A stretch of 64,000 nt of DNA from a filamentous cyanobacterium CCP2 (GCA_003003615.1 PVWD01000001.1:1-64000), one strand, 5' to 3'. Positions 25,401 to 33,708 are shown, numbered from the stretch's first letter. Notes: generated by a model from the sequence alone, not told the origin. Numbers and translations: made by a program.

Positions 25401-25727
25401 AGGGAAATGTTTGAAGGACTTGTATCTGCTGTTGGCACAACCTATGAACAGCAGCGGTCAAGTGATTCTGGAATTGCTCAGTTTAAGGTGGGTGATAAAT
25501 GGACTGCTTACGTTCAACCTACAGGTGACTTCATTATTCGGAACGAAGGCAGGCGAACAATCTGTCGGGGAAATTTGAACACGGGTGAGGAAATGTTGCC
25601 GTTATCTGAAGAATATGCAAATGACTTAGAGAAAATGATGGCAGCAAGAGAATCAATTGCTCAACATCAAGAAGTATTAGCCATTAATCGTTACGCTCCA
25701 AAACAGAGAGAGACGCAATTAAGTTAA
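22425..25727 (+). CDS. Divergent single-chain, two-barrel RNA polymerase-like protein
   Basis: A 1,100-residue protein. Residues 446-453 read QADFDGDQ, the catalytic loop of RNA polymerase beta-prime (NADFDGDQ), with D448, D450 and D452 as metal ligands. About 40 residues earlier, LTRYPIVNSDNIRLYRN (R407, P409) matches beta-prime LNRAPTLHRLGIQAF. Upstream, LSKGTLL (K198) and SIKGIKK (K223) sit where the first double-psi barrel carries its lysines. After the catalytic loop, NKVGLVATNIGRVQ and then VEVDSPKS (D560-K563) match the block shared by QDE-1-type RdRPs and phage YonO. The C-terminal ~250 residues are unassigned. It may transcribe plasmid genes or make primers. Sigma and other core subunits are absent. 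Confidence 0.78.
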   Translation: MDLTTRVIEGSGLSIPIFDGAHNNGKGRYLSEPEIIKNSLLEQMFEPEELQSLLLVKIDHRNPDANHLQERGFADGIQRRLAFSSGNSYYFADDDLRKKIRRLFATEPDAACRYGSLLVSNCYKGSDTLENLRVKIVDFNDPEYARYKTGDCHGKISPQLARHLGGEQNCPFQFRFAWRRQWAEGSEESSPRASFLSKGTLLPDAQLTDAEGYDIVMDRSSIKGIKKARLNELIPCGDYEFPQVAMGNRGNARATSYDNSWQFTIWYSEDAVRQDLKQLTEEKAKVLADLQRNPLALARYIVQEYDKEQQRRQERSEEEFEDVDGNANNQVQESRWISLLRNDKYGQLVETPKFRKFATDYVAGRWRDLAIKSGYTHSSGMAMPSDDLPRGTVCVPHLPEGDVILTRYPIVNSDNIRLYRNVHDPELKKTRNVIWINPRDAEEYHQADFDGDQLMVSPASKLPSITKETLRAGEPGRFEKVKQRPKLAYTEVASEDGELKYQSLAQIAAAVNQNKVGLVATNIGRVQSSMPGEGEDVERFERRQRKLLNRLFQALQVEVDSPKSAERLEDIKEIEGENLLSDAKRWSETHPSHFFDFKKDDRLYRSFAMPADAPGSINVLAREVVNPLWEPTRIRSRDRHEFRYLFPKDGLSVDALEWAEELKTRFQQARDEIQERVGEDRDAFNEELGKLYDSYRAEVNELFPTPEERFEGAAALWYTQHTRPEMDRHRRDCLTLAEQMDITFTLQHGYELPSEALPRDAYVLSVPFGSDAIRWKETLEHKGIQFDAIIHPQLPMIEFAFKDVPPRVVEKLEAKFGRNVNDLDTLHIPDDLRIIPPADHTWAESRQDSGVGALAYNLFTEEVCQQLQAFQFDEIKILGIRHNDFAGENFASKQWRNQAVSLQVGAFELPESHPEYYRYNGTPIVQIDDKNLGTFSPDTPKLPIGSSFEAKLRPEGSSVLLKLNPDSIQLPELVLPNSESAQNSEMDRDQWHREMFEGLVSAVGTTYEQQRSSDSGIAQFKVGDKWTAYVQPTGDFIIRNEGRRTICRGNLNTGEEMLPLSEEYANDLEKMMAARESIAQHQEVLAINRYAPKQRETQLS

Positions 25728-25728
25728 T

Positions 25729-25746
25729 AGTCATAAATTTATGACT
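25729..25746. repeat. 18-bp perfect palindrome after the polymerase-like gene
   Basis: AGTCATAAATTTATGACT at 25,729-25,746 begins two bases after the stop codon of the RNA-polymerase-like gene. It has no loop and no following T-run; it could be a protein-binding site or a weak processing signal. Confidence 0.5.
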
Positions 25747-25862
25747 CTAAGCCTAAGGATAAGAAGTATCGAGGAAATTCATAGTACTCTTGCTTATGAG
25801 AGCTGTGTGGTATAGAACAGAAACAAAAGTTATTAGGATAAACCAGCTTCACCTTCACTAAT

Positions 25863-27002
25863 TCAAGTCTTAAATAACCGCATGGCATTGAGTGTTACCA
25901 GCAAGGAAGACCCCATGTCCTCAAAGACAGCGATCGGTAGTCCAATTACACCCAGAACGCCCAGGATGATGAACGTAGCATTGAGGACTAAAGCAACAGT
26001 AATACTTTGTTGAATGACTGATATGGTGCGGCGGCTGAGGCTAATAGCATCGCCTAAACGTCTTAAATCATTTCCGACCAGCACAACATCAGCCGCCTCC
26101 AGCGCCACGTCGATCTTGCCAACTGCAAAACTAACATCGGCAGCAGCCAGAGCAGGCGTATCATTGATGCCGTCTCCAACCATGCCCACAACACCAGAGC
26201 GGCGTAGCTTGTAAATGGCTTGTAATTTATCTTCAGGAAGTAACTCAGCCTGGTATTCCTCAATGCCAACTTCCTGAGCAACCTGTCGCGCCACGGCTGA
26301 TCGATCGCCCGTCAGCGTCACCAGTCGTTTGAGTCCAATCCGTTTCAGCAAATGCACGGCTTCTGTAGATTCAAGCCGTAATCCATCGGCAAGCGCGATC
26401 GCCCCTACTAATCCCTGTCGTGTTCCGATTAACACGGGTGTTTGTCCTTGAGATTCAATCTCTGCCAAGAGCGATTTAGCGGCGGCTGAAAGTTCAATGT
26501 CTTGTTCTTCAAACAATCGACGATTGCCTACAAAATAAACAGCCGGTCCAAATTTTGCCCAAATGCCCTTGCCAGGAACAGCCGTGAAGGATTCTGGAGC
26601 TTCCAGATCTAATCCTTGCGCCATTGCCTCAGCAACGATCGCTTTTGCCAACGGATGCTCTGACTGTTGCTCTAGCGAGGCAGCAATCATCAGAATCATG
26701 CGATCGCTCATTGCACCCAGATTGTGTACCTTCTGCACCACTGGCAGACCTTGAGTAATCGTGCCTGTCTTGTCAAAGGCTAACGTAGTGAGCCGTCCAG
26801 CAGTCTCCAGGGCATTTCCACCTTTGAATAGCACGCCTTTCCGGGTAGCAGCTCCGATTGCACTAATGAGTGCAACAGGCGTTGCAATCACCAGAGCGCA
26901 GGGGCAAGCAATCACCAGTAACACCAGTGCTTTGTAGAACCAGGGCTGAAACGGTTGGGCAAACAGAAGTGGGGGAACCAGTGTAATGCCAGCCGCCAGC
27001 AT
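25863..27002 (-). pseudogene. 5'-truncated P1B-type metal ATPase (CadA/ZntA-like)
   Basis: The remaining 379 residues start within a membrane segment (VPPLLF) and include the CPC motif in VIACPCALVIATP, phosphorylation site DKTGT, the HP-type ATP-binding region (SEHPLAKAIV), TGD and GDGINDTPAL. Metal-binding N-terminus, the first membrane helices and the TGES actuator domain are missing. The frame upstream runs only 12 codons (IIEPQVISALV) to a TGA, so the break is a deletion. It abuts the cmtR promoter region. A product would not be an active pump. Confidence 0.85.
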
Positions 27003-27076
27003 TACCAGAGCCGAGATAACTTGAGGCTCGATAATTCAGGAGTTCTACAGTCTTTGCAAGAAGCGAGAAGTTTATC

Positions 27077-27104
27077 ATATCAGTACCAAGTGATACTCTG
27101 ATAT
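27077..27104. promoter_or_regulatory. Operator of the CmtR-like repressor
   Basis: ATATCAG (27,077-27,083) and CTGATAT (27,098-27,104) form an inverted repeat centred about 35 bp before the repressor start codon. A candidate -35 TTGCAA lies at 27,054-27,059, with TATCAG at 27,078-27,083 as a possible -10, so a bound repressor would cover the promoter. CATATCAGTA recurs in the operator-like repeat at 43,012. Confidence 0.65.
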
Positions 27105-27124
27105 AAGAAACTCTTCCCAAATCA

Positions 27125-27469
27125 ATGAATCCGAACGCCCGTACCACTGGACTAAACCTGAAAGCCAAATTATTTCGAGGGTTTTCTGACCCCTCGCGCC
27201 TCTCCATTCTGGAAGCTCTCCGTAATAAATCTTTGACGGTGACTGAGATTGTGGAAGCTACAGGGCTTACTCAATCAAATGTCTCCAATCATCTTGGTTG
27301 TCTACGCGATTGCAATCTTGTTTATCGGGAGCAGAAAGGCTCCTATGTTTACTATGGCTTGAGCGATGAGCGAGTAGCACGACTACTGTACCTCGCTGAT
27401 GAGTTTCTAGCCGATGTGATGAAAGGAATTTACGAGTGTACTCGTTATAACGTACCGGAGGAAAAGTGA
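27125..27469 (+). CDS. cmtR: ArsR/SmtB-family metal-sensing repressor, CmtR-like
   Basis: A 114-residue winged-helix repressor: FSDPSRLSILEAL, TGLTQSNVSNHLGCLRDCNLV recognition region, then EQKGSYVYYGLSD. C59 and C63 in CLRDC plus C105 near the C-terminus reproduce the C57/C61/C102 thiol site of mycobacterial CmtR, a Cd(II)/Pb(II) sensor. The SmtB-type alpha-5 histidines are absent. It overlaps the downstream ATPase (GTG within the stop) and sits behind a palindromic operator, so it probably represses the repressor-ATPase operon until metal binds. Confidence 0.85.
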   Translation: MNPNARTTGLNLKAKLFRGFSDPSRLSILEALRNKSLTVTEIVEATGLTQSNVSNHLGCLRDCNLVYREQKGSYVYYGLSDERVARLLYLADEFLADVMKGIYECTRYNVPEEK

Positions 27470-29982
27470 CCGTGAAGCCGCAGCAAACAACAATCGAGAT
27501 GACGGTGCAGGGAATGGATTGCTCGGATTGCGTGCGGCATGTCCGGCAAGCAATCGAGAACTTAGAGGGCGTGCAATCGGTGGATGTCCTTCTGTCTTCT
27601 CAAAAAGCGATCGTTCAATTCGATCCAGAGAGGATTGAACGGCAAACGGTTTACAAAGCCGTAGAAGGCGCAGGCTACAAGGTTATCAAGCCAAACACAA
27701 CGCTAGAACTGACAGTTCACGGGATGGACTGCTCAGATTGCGTGCGGCATGTGCAACAGGCGATCGAAAAAATGAGTGGTGTTGAATCGGTTGAGGTGTT
27801 TTTGGCATCCCAAAAAGCAGTCGTAGAGCTAGATCCGACGCAAGTGAATCGGCAACAGATCGTTCAGGCTGTCCAAGCCGCAGGCTACTCGGTTGCCGAG
27901 CCAACCACGATCCTTGAAGTTTCTGTCAATGGCATGGATTGCTCGGATTGCGCTCGTCATGTGCAGCAGGCACTTGAAAAGCTTGATGGTGTGGAATCAG
28001 TCGAGCCGTTTGTGACCTCTAAAAAAGTAGTTGTGAAACTGAATCCGGTAAAACTTTCTCGTCAAGAGGTTTACCAAGCGATTGAAGGTGCAGGGTACTC
28101 CGTTGCCGACCAACCCAAAGAACCACGTAGTCAAGCGTCGATCGACGATATCACCCGACCTATTCTCACACTATTTGGTATTGTGATCGGGGCTGTCCTC
28201 TTTGTTGTGCTGGTGGGTGAGCGGTTAGGGCTGTTTGAATCCTTAACAGCCCGTGTTCCCTGGTTTGTTGGAACGATTTTAGTTTTAGCGGGAGGCTATC
28301 CGTTACTGATTAATGTGGTACGGGCGGCACTCAAAAATAAGATTACTTCGCACACCTTGATGACAGCAGGGCTGATTGCTGCCCTTGTTGTCGGGCAATG
28401 GGCAACGGCGGCGGTAGTTGTGTTCTTTATGTATCTGGGGGAGTACGTTGAACGCTTCACCACAGAACGAGCGCGGCGTGCGGTCACCGATCTGGAATCC
28501 ATTGCCCCTCGCATGGCACGGGTCGAGCGTGGTGAACAAGAGGTTGAGGTGCCAATCTCGCAGGTTACGGTCGGTGAGATTGTGGTTGTGCGTCCCGGTG
28601 AACAAATCCCCGTAGATGGAGAAGTCATCAGTGGGCAGGCAACGGTCAATCAAGCAGCGATTACAGGTGAGTCAATGCCGATCGAAGCCAGATCTGGAAC
28701 AAACGTGTTTGCAGCAACTCTGGCATCGTTGGGCAGTTTACGGATTCGAGCCACGGCAATTGGAGCCGATACAACATTCGGGCGTGTGATCAAACTGGTG
28801 GAAGAAGCCGAAGCCCGTCGAGCCGATGTGCAAAGGATCGCAGACAAATTTTCGGCTTATTATCTTCCAGTAGTGTTAGGGGTGGCAGCACTCACTTTTA
28901 CCGTTCGCCGTGATCCGTTAGCAACCGCAGCAGTGATGATTGTGGCATGTTCCTGCTCATTTGCGTTAGCAACGCCGATCGCCATGCTAGCTTCGGTTGG
29001 GGCAGGAGCAAAACGAGGTCTACTGATTAAAGGTGGAAAATATTTAGAGTCTCTCGCTCGCGCCGATGTGCTGTTGATTGACAAGACTGGAACCCTGACG
29101 CTAGGTCGTCCTCAAATTACCGACGTTGTGCCGCTATCAGGAGTATCTGAGACTGATGTTTTATCGTGGGCAGCTTGTGCAGAACGATACTCCGAACATC
29201 CACTGGCTCAAGCTGTACTAACGATCGCAGAGGAACGCAACGTACCACTGAATAAGCCAGAACAATTTGAAGCATTTCCAGGCATGGGGGTGCAAGCACT
29301 GGTCAATGGGCACGTCATCGCTGTTGGCAATCATCGTATGATTCCAGGCGGAGCTTCCCTGACTGTTATGAAGCGATTTGAGGAGCAGGGCAAAACCATG
29401 CTGTTTGTTGCCCGTGATGGTGAGTTGGTTGGGGTTCTAGCTGCGACGGATGCAGTACGTACCGAGGTTCCTACTGCCATTGCTCAGGTTCGTAAACTGC
29501 AACTGAAACAAATTGAGCTATTGACAGGAGATAACGAGCGGACAGCCGCTGCTCTTGCTGGCAATCTGGGAATTCGCTATCGGGCAAATCTTCTTCCTGA
29601 AGACAAGATTGCGATCGTGCGAGAGTACCAGGCGAAGGGACACACGGTGGTTATGGTTGGCGATGGCGTGAATGATGCTCCAGCTTTGGCACAAGCAGAC
29701 ATTGGCATTGCGATGGGAGCAGCGGGAACCAGTGTGGCGATCGAAGCGGCTCATATTGCTCTAATGCGTGACGATTGGCAGCTTGTACCAGAGGTGTTGC
29801 AAATCGCTCGTCGCACGATGAGAGTAGTGAACTTGAACATTGCATTTACGGCTGTATTTAACTTAGCAGGGTTATCACTAGCTGCCTTCGGCTTTCTGCC
29901 ACCCATCTTTGCAGCAGCAGCGCAATCCATTCCAGATATAGGCATTCTTGCAAACTCAGCACGCCTACTGCGTCAGAAGTAG
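27466..29982 (+). CDS. P1B-type metal ATPase with three HMA domains and a CSC membrane motif
   Basis: An 838-residue pump. Three heavy-metal-associated domains each carry GMDCSDC (C19/C22, C89/C92, C159/C162). Then come about four membrane segments, TGES, and, in place of CPC, the motif C495-S496-C497 in VACSCSFALATP. DKTGT (D539), SEHPLAQAV, TGDN and GDGVNDAP follow. The invariant proline of the CPx motif is a serine here. GTG at 27,466 overlaps the cmtR stop, with GGAGG just before it; GTG at 27,472 is an alternative. It is probably an exporter of Cd, Pb or a similar ion, as suggested by the CmtR-like repressor. Confidence 0.88.
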   Translation: MTVKPQQTTIEMTVQGMDCSDCVRHVRQAIENLEGVQSVDVLLSSQKAIVQFDPERIERQTVYKAVEGAGYKVIKPNTTLELTVHGMDCSDCVRHVQQAIEKMSGVESVEVFLASQKAVVELDPTQVNRQQIVQAVQAAGYSVAEPTTILEVSVNGMDCSDCARHVQQALEKLDGVESVEPFVTSKKVVVKLNPVKLSRQEVYQAIEGAGYSVADQPKEPRSQASIDDITRPILTLFGIVIGAVLFVVLVGERLGLFESLTARVPWFVGTILVLAGGYPLLINVVRAALKNKITSHTLMTAGLIAALVVGQWATAAVVVFFMYLGEYVERFTTERARRAVTDLESIAPRMARVERGEQEVEVPISQVTVGEIVVVRPGEQIPVDGEVISGQATVNQAAITGESMPIEARSGTNVFAATLASLGSLRIRATAIGADTTFGRVIKLVEEAEARRADVQRIADKFSAYYLPVVLGVAALTFTVRRDPLATAAVMIVACSCSFALATPIAMLASVGAGAKRGLLIKGGKYLESLARADVLLIDKTGTLTLGRPQITDVVPLSGVSETDVLSWAACAERYSEHPLAQAVLTIAEERNVPLNKPEQFEAFPGMGVQALVNGHVIAVGNHRMIPGGASLTVMKRFEEQGKTMLFVARDGELVGVLAATDAVRTEVPTAIAQVRKLQLKQIELLTGDNERTAAALAGNLGIRYRANLLPEDKIAIVREYQAKGHTVVMVGDGVNDAPALAQADIGIAMGAAGTSVAIEAAHIALMRDDWQLVPEVLQIARRTMRVVNLNIAFTAVFNLAGLSLAAFGFLPPIFAAAAQSIPDIGILANSARLLRQK

Positions 29983-30015
29983 TGCCGTATTTATTTTGTT
30001 GGTTCTTCCATTATT

Positions 30016-30975
30016 ATGATTTCTTCTGTTAAGGCTGCTGAAAGCTGTCACTCAGTTGCCGAAGCAAACCTCGCTAATTCCTCTTCAAACGATTCAAAGG
30101 TCGTATCAAGTCAACTGAAGATGCGGCTCCTTTGGATCGTTTTGGGGCTGCGGAGTAGCCTATTTCTGTTTGTCTTGATGATCGGGTTTTGGACTCACAG
30201 CCTGTCGCTATTAGCTAGCTCCGGCGATATGTTTTCCGATATGGTCGCCATAAGCCTGACGTTAGGTGCAACGGCATTGGCACAGAGTCCTGCTACAAAG
30301 ATGGCAACATTTGGGTATCGACGAATTGAAATTTTGGTGGCATTGCTCAATGGGTTAGGAATCCTTGCGATTTCTGTCCTAACAACATGGGAAGCGATCG
30401 GTCAATTTCAAGAACCAGATCCCATTCGAGGGCTACCCATGCTAATTACAGCAGGTGTGAGCCTGGTTTTTAACAGCATTATTATTCGTCTTCTGCATGA
30501 TGAGAGCAGTCATGACCTGAACTTGAAGGGGGCTTTTCTCCGTATCCTTGCCGACGCCACTGGTTCTATCAGTGTAATTTTAGCAGCTTTAGGCATTTAC
30601 TACTTCAACTGGCTATGGGCAGACGCTATGGCAAGTTTGCTAGTGGCTACATTTTTGTGCATTAGTGCAATTCCTCTGGTAATGGATAGTTTAAGGATTT
30701 TGCTGGAATTTGCCCCTCACTCAATTGATATAACCGCGATCGAAGCTGCTTTGCATTCCTTTCCTGAAGTGTGTCAAGTGAAGAAGCTCAATGTTTGGAC
30801 AATTACATCCGATCAAATTGCGCTCAATGCTCATCTAGGGGTGAAATTGATGACCACCGAGGAGCGTGGCCAGTTGTTGAATCAACTCCAAACTTATCTG
30901 ATTCAAGAATTTGGTATTTATGAGCTAACCTTGCAGCTTACTGCATTTCAGGAGCGCGATCGCAATGAACCCTAA
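30016..30975 (+). CDS. Cation diffusion facilitator (CzcD-like) with altered metal site
   Basis: A 319-residue CDF transporter with six membrane segments and a C-terminal cytoplasmic domain (HSIDITAIEAALHSFPEVCQVKKLNVW, with ITSDQIALNAHL). TM2 carries D71-x3-D75 and TM5 carries D180, but the residue normally His four before it is R176 (LRILAD against the usual LHVLGD). Loss of one of four transport-site ligands should change metal choice or activity. It lies 33 bp after the ATPase and probably belongs to the cmtR operon. Confidence 0.85.
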   Translation: MISSVKAAESCHSVAEANLANSSSNDSKVVSSQLKMRLLWIVLGLRSSLFLFVLMIGFWTHSLSLLASSGDMFSDMVAISLTLGATALAQSPATKMATFGYRRIEILVALLNGLGILAISVLTTWEAIGQFQEPDPIRGLPMLITAGVSLVFNSIIIRLLHDESSHDLNLKGAFLRILADATGSISVILAALGIYYFNWLWADAMASLLVATFLCISAIPLVMDSLRILLEFAPHSIDITAIEAALHSFPEVCQVKKLNVWTITSDQIALNAHLGVKLMTTEERGQLLNQLQTYLIQEFGIYELTLQLTAFQERDRNEP

Positions 30976-31055
30976 TCGAATAAGCAACAGGGAACAACAA
31001 TCCGTTAAAAAATCGCTAATGATGTAAAGGAAAATTTTATTATTGGAATCCTCTC

Positions 31056-31394
31056 ATGAATGACTCAAAACCTCAAATCTCTTCCGAACAACTTCCAGAA
31101 GTGTTTGCTTTGGCAGCCCGGTTGCAGGAGCAACAGGAGCATTATTCTTTGTCAGAGCTAATCCAAATTGGCGCGGAGGCAAATATTCAGCCAGAGTTTA
31201 TTCAACAGGCGGTACAACAAATTCAAGCGACTCAAGTCAAGCAAAGCAAAACTCGCCGATGGCAGCAATCGTTAAAGGTGGGATTAATTAGTTTTGGTGT
31301 TGTACTTGGTCTAGGAGTGTCGGCAGGGTATGCGGCTATCTGTGGTTCCACAATGGAAGCCGAAACAAGTCAGCAAGAGCAGTCATTTTGGTAG
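31056..31394 (+). CDS. Small single-pass membrane protein, function unknown
   Basis: A 112-residue protein with a helical, glutamine-rich N-terminus (LSELIQIGAEANIQPEFIQQAV) and one membrane segment near residues 74-95 (VGLISFGVVLGLGVSAGYAAI). I recognise no family. It follows the CDF gene in the same direction after 80 bp and may be the last gene of the metal operon. Confidence 0.55.
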   Translation: MNDSKPQISSEQLPEVFALAARLQEQQEHYSLSELIQIGAEANIQPEFIQQAVQQIQATQVKQSKTRRWQQSLKVGLISFGVVLGLGVSAGYAAICGSTMEAETSQQEQSFW

Positions 31395-31418
31395 CAAGGA
31401 TTACGGAGGGTTGAGAAC

Positions 31419-31601
31419 ATGATTGCGTCAGCCCAAATTCCTCAATCTCTGGTTCAGCAGGTTGACTAAGAGCTACTGCCTATAATTCAAATCAAAAGCG
31501 TAATTCCCCATCATCCAATTGAAGTTTATTCTGTTCCTGCTCTTTGGCAACTGCTTGGCGTGGGAAACTACCTGAGTTTGCTTTACTTGGTAAAGCGTTG
31601 A
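31419..31601 (+). pseudogene. Possible small gene interrupted by an in-frame stop
   Basis: A good ribosome site (GGAGG at about 31,405) precedes ATG 31,419. The frame reads MIASAQIPQSLVQQVD, a TAA at 31,467-31,469, and then stays open for 43 more codons to TGA at 31,599-31,601, ending in LLGVGNYLSLLYLVKR. It may be a 60-residue gene broken by one nonsense change. The last 19 bp overlap the 3' end of murJ on the other strand. Weakly supported. Confidence 0.3.
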
Positions 31602-33196
31602 CGTAGGCGAACCATCAACAGATCAACCTCTGGTAGTTTCAATCGGGTGGCAAGAAAGGCGAACATACTTAAACCTGCCAATCCTGACAAGCTCAGTTCG
31701 GAAAGTTGAACCAGTAGTCCCTCTGCCCCCCAAACCTGCTTACTAGCCCAAAGGATGCCCCAGCAGACAAACCCTGCAATGACACTGCCGACCGTTAGTC
31801 CTAAAATTGGCAAACTCCATTCTCGCCACGGTAAACCCTGGAGTTTACGATCGAGAACCCATAGCAGCATGATCATTGAGATCAGATTGACACCTACCGT
31901 TGCCAGAACTACGCCAGGTGCTCCAAACGGCTTGACTAGAACATAATCCAATGCCGCATTCAGAAAAATATTGATCGCACTGATCCGAAAAGGCGTATCT
32001 CCATCACCCAAGGCATAAAACACGCGCACTAACACGTCCCGCCCTAAGTAGACAAACATTCCAATCCCGTAAGCAACCAGAACAGAGGCAACAACTTGAG
32101 AAGCGGATCGATCAAAGGCGTAGCGTTCATAAACAACTCGCACGATCGGAACGGCTAGTGTCACCATCAACGCACTCAGGGGCAGCATGGTCAAAGCTGT
32201 AAGAATTAATCCTTGTCGAATCCGTACTTTTAGCTCTGTCCAATCACTGGGGTCTGCCAGTCGAGAAAATACAGGCAACAGCGGTACCAGAATGACGTTG
32301 GAGATAATTCCGAGCGGGGTTTGCACAAGCAGCCCTGCATAACTCAGAGCCGCCGCCGCTTGAGGAATGTAGGAGGCAAAGAATAAATCTGTGTAAACAT
32401 TAATTTGCAACATGCCGGAAGAGAAAGTTGCGGGACCCATGACTCGAATAACTTCTTGCACGGCTGGATGGCGGAAATTGAACCGGAGCCGTAACGTACC
32501 CATTCCAGCCTGCCACTGAGCATGAATTTGCACGATCCATTGCAGTAACGCACCTGCCAGTGTTGCGTAAGCAAGCACCAATCCACCCAACAGAACATAT
32601 TGAGAATTTGTGACTTTGCTCCCTGGAAAAAACGTCAGAACTCCCAAGCCCAGTAGTACCGTAACACTAGAAAACAGGGGACTGAGTGAAGGGAGCCAAT
32701 ATTGATGTGCGGCATTGAGCGCACCAAACCCAATACCAATCAATCCAGCAAGCAATGCCATTGGTGCCATAATGCGGAACTGTTGAACGGCGATCGCCCG
32801 CACTTCTAATCCATAAGAATTTTGGCTTAACCCTGGAGCCACCAGGTCAATTAATGGTTCAGCAAAGAAGATTAGTCCAACCGTGACCAACAGCAGTGCT
32901 CCACCCACCAAGGTTGTGATGGTTTCAACAACAGGTGCTGCTTCCGCTTTCTCGCGCCTAGATAGAACGCTTGCAATTGCACTGTGAAAGGGTCCATTAA
33001 TGCCACCCAACAATACCAGTAGAAACCCTGGAATCACATAAGCATAGTTATAGGCATCAACGACTGCTCCAACACCGAATGCTGCTGCGATCGCTTGCTG
33101 ACGCACCAGCCCAAAAAGCTTGCTGATTAAGGTTGCAAACGCCACAATTCCAGCAACGTTAACCAGAGAACGAGACAATTTTTGATGTTTATCCAT
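31583..33196 (-). CDS. murJ: MurJ/MviN-family lipid II flippase
   Basis: A 537-residue polytopic membrane protein, near the usual length for MurJ. The N-terminus SLVNVAGIVAFATLISKLFGLVRQ carries the conserved SRxxGxxR-type element, and a PGFLLVLLGGINGPFHSA loop, YALGDGDTPFRISAINIFLNAALDYVLV and many membrane helices follow. MurJ moves lipid-linked peptidoglycan precursors outwards. As a plasmid copy it is probably an accessory paralogue. It follows lspA by 23 bp on the same strand. Confidence 0.88.
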   Translation of the reverse strand: MDKHQKLSRSLVNVAGIVAFATLISKLFGLVRQQAIAAAFGVGAVVDAYNYAYVIPGFLLVLLGGINGPFHSAIASVLSRREKAEAAPVVETITTLVGGALLLVTVGLIFFAEPLIDLVAPGLSQNSYGLEVRAIAVQQFRIMAPMALLAGLIGIGFGALNAAHQYWLPSLSPLFSSVTVLLGLGVLTFFPGSKVTNSQYVLLGGLVLAYATLAGALLQWIVQIHAQWQAGMGTLRLRFNFRHPAVQEVIRVMGPATFSSGMLQINVYTDLFFASYIPQAAAALSYAGLLVQTPLGIISNVILVPLLPVFSRLADPSDWTELKVRIRQGLILTALTMLPLSALMVTLAVPIVRVVYERYAFDRSASQVVASVLVAYGIGMFVYLGRDVLVRVFYALGDGDTPFRISAINIFLNAALDYVLVKPFGAPGVVLATVGVNLISMIMLLWVLDRKLQGLPWREWSLPILGLTVGSVIAGFVCWGILWASKQVWGAEGLLVQLSELSLSGLAGLSMFAFLATRLKLPEVDLLMVRLRQRFTK

Positions 33197-33219
33197 TCGA
33201 GGAGGGTTCAGCTAAATTT

Positions 33220-33708
33220 CTAACGCTTGTTTCTTTGTGCTCGATCACTGCGCTGCCCTTCTCGAAACGCGGCAATCAGTAAGCATCCAATCCCAATGTT
33301 GATTGCCACGTCCGCCAAATTAAAAACTGGAAAATGAATGAGGCGAAAGTCTAGAAGATCCACGACTTCCCCTTTGACAAAGCGATCGATCCCGTTTCCC
33401 AAAGCTCCTCCTAAAATGCAACCGTAACCCACGCGCTCCCAACGATTGAGATTAGCGCGGAGCGCCAGCACAACGAGACCCAAACTGACTCCTAAAGAAA
33501 TCCATTTCAGCCATCCACCATTATTAGAGAACAAGCTGAACGCAGCACCTTTGTTGGTGACATAGGTCAGGTGAAATACACCTGGAAGAAGCGGCAAAGT
33601 CTGACCCAGATCAAAAAATTGAACGGTCAAAAATTTGCTGGCTTGATCGATTGTGAAACTGAGCAAAGCTGCATACCAGAAGGTTTTATTTTTAACTCTT
33701 ATCCTCAC
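33220..33708 (-). CDS. lspA: Lipoprotein signal peptidase (signal peptidase II)
   Basis: A 162-residue four-helix membrane aspartic protease. DQASK near 21, NKGAAFSLF (52-60), GNGIDR with catalytic D108 and FNLADVAI with catalytic D133 are all conserved. It cleaves prolipoprotein signal peptides after lipid attachment. LspA genes are found in several metal-resistance clusters (for example pbr for lead), so its presence among P-type ATPases and CDF transporters may not be accidental. Confidence 0.94.
   Translation of the reverse strand: MRIRVKNKTFWYAALLSFTIDQASKFLTVQFFDLGQTLPLLPGVFHLTYVTNKGAAFSLFSNNGGWLKWISLGVSLGLVVLALRANLNRWERVGYGCILGGALGNGIDRFVKGEVVDLLDFRLIHFPVFNLADVAINIGIGCLLIAAFREGQRSDRAQRNKR

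Noticed and set aside
28296-29945. Several leftward frames over the three-HMA ATPase gene
   Set aside because: They are antisense shadows of a well-conserved coding frame.
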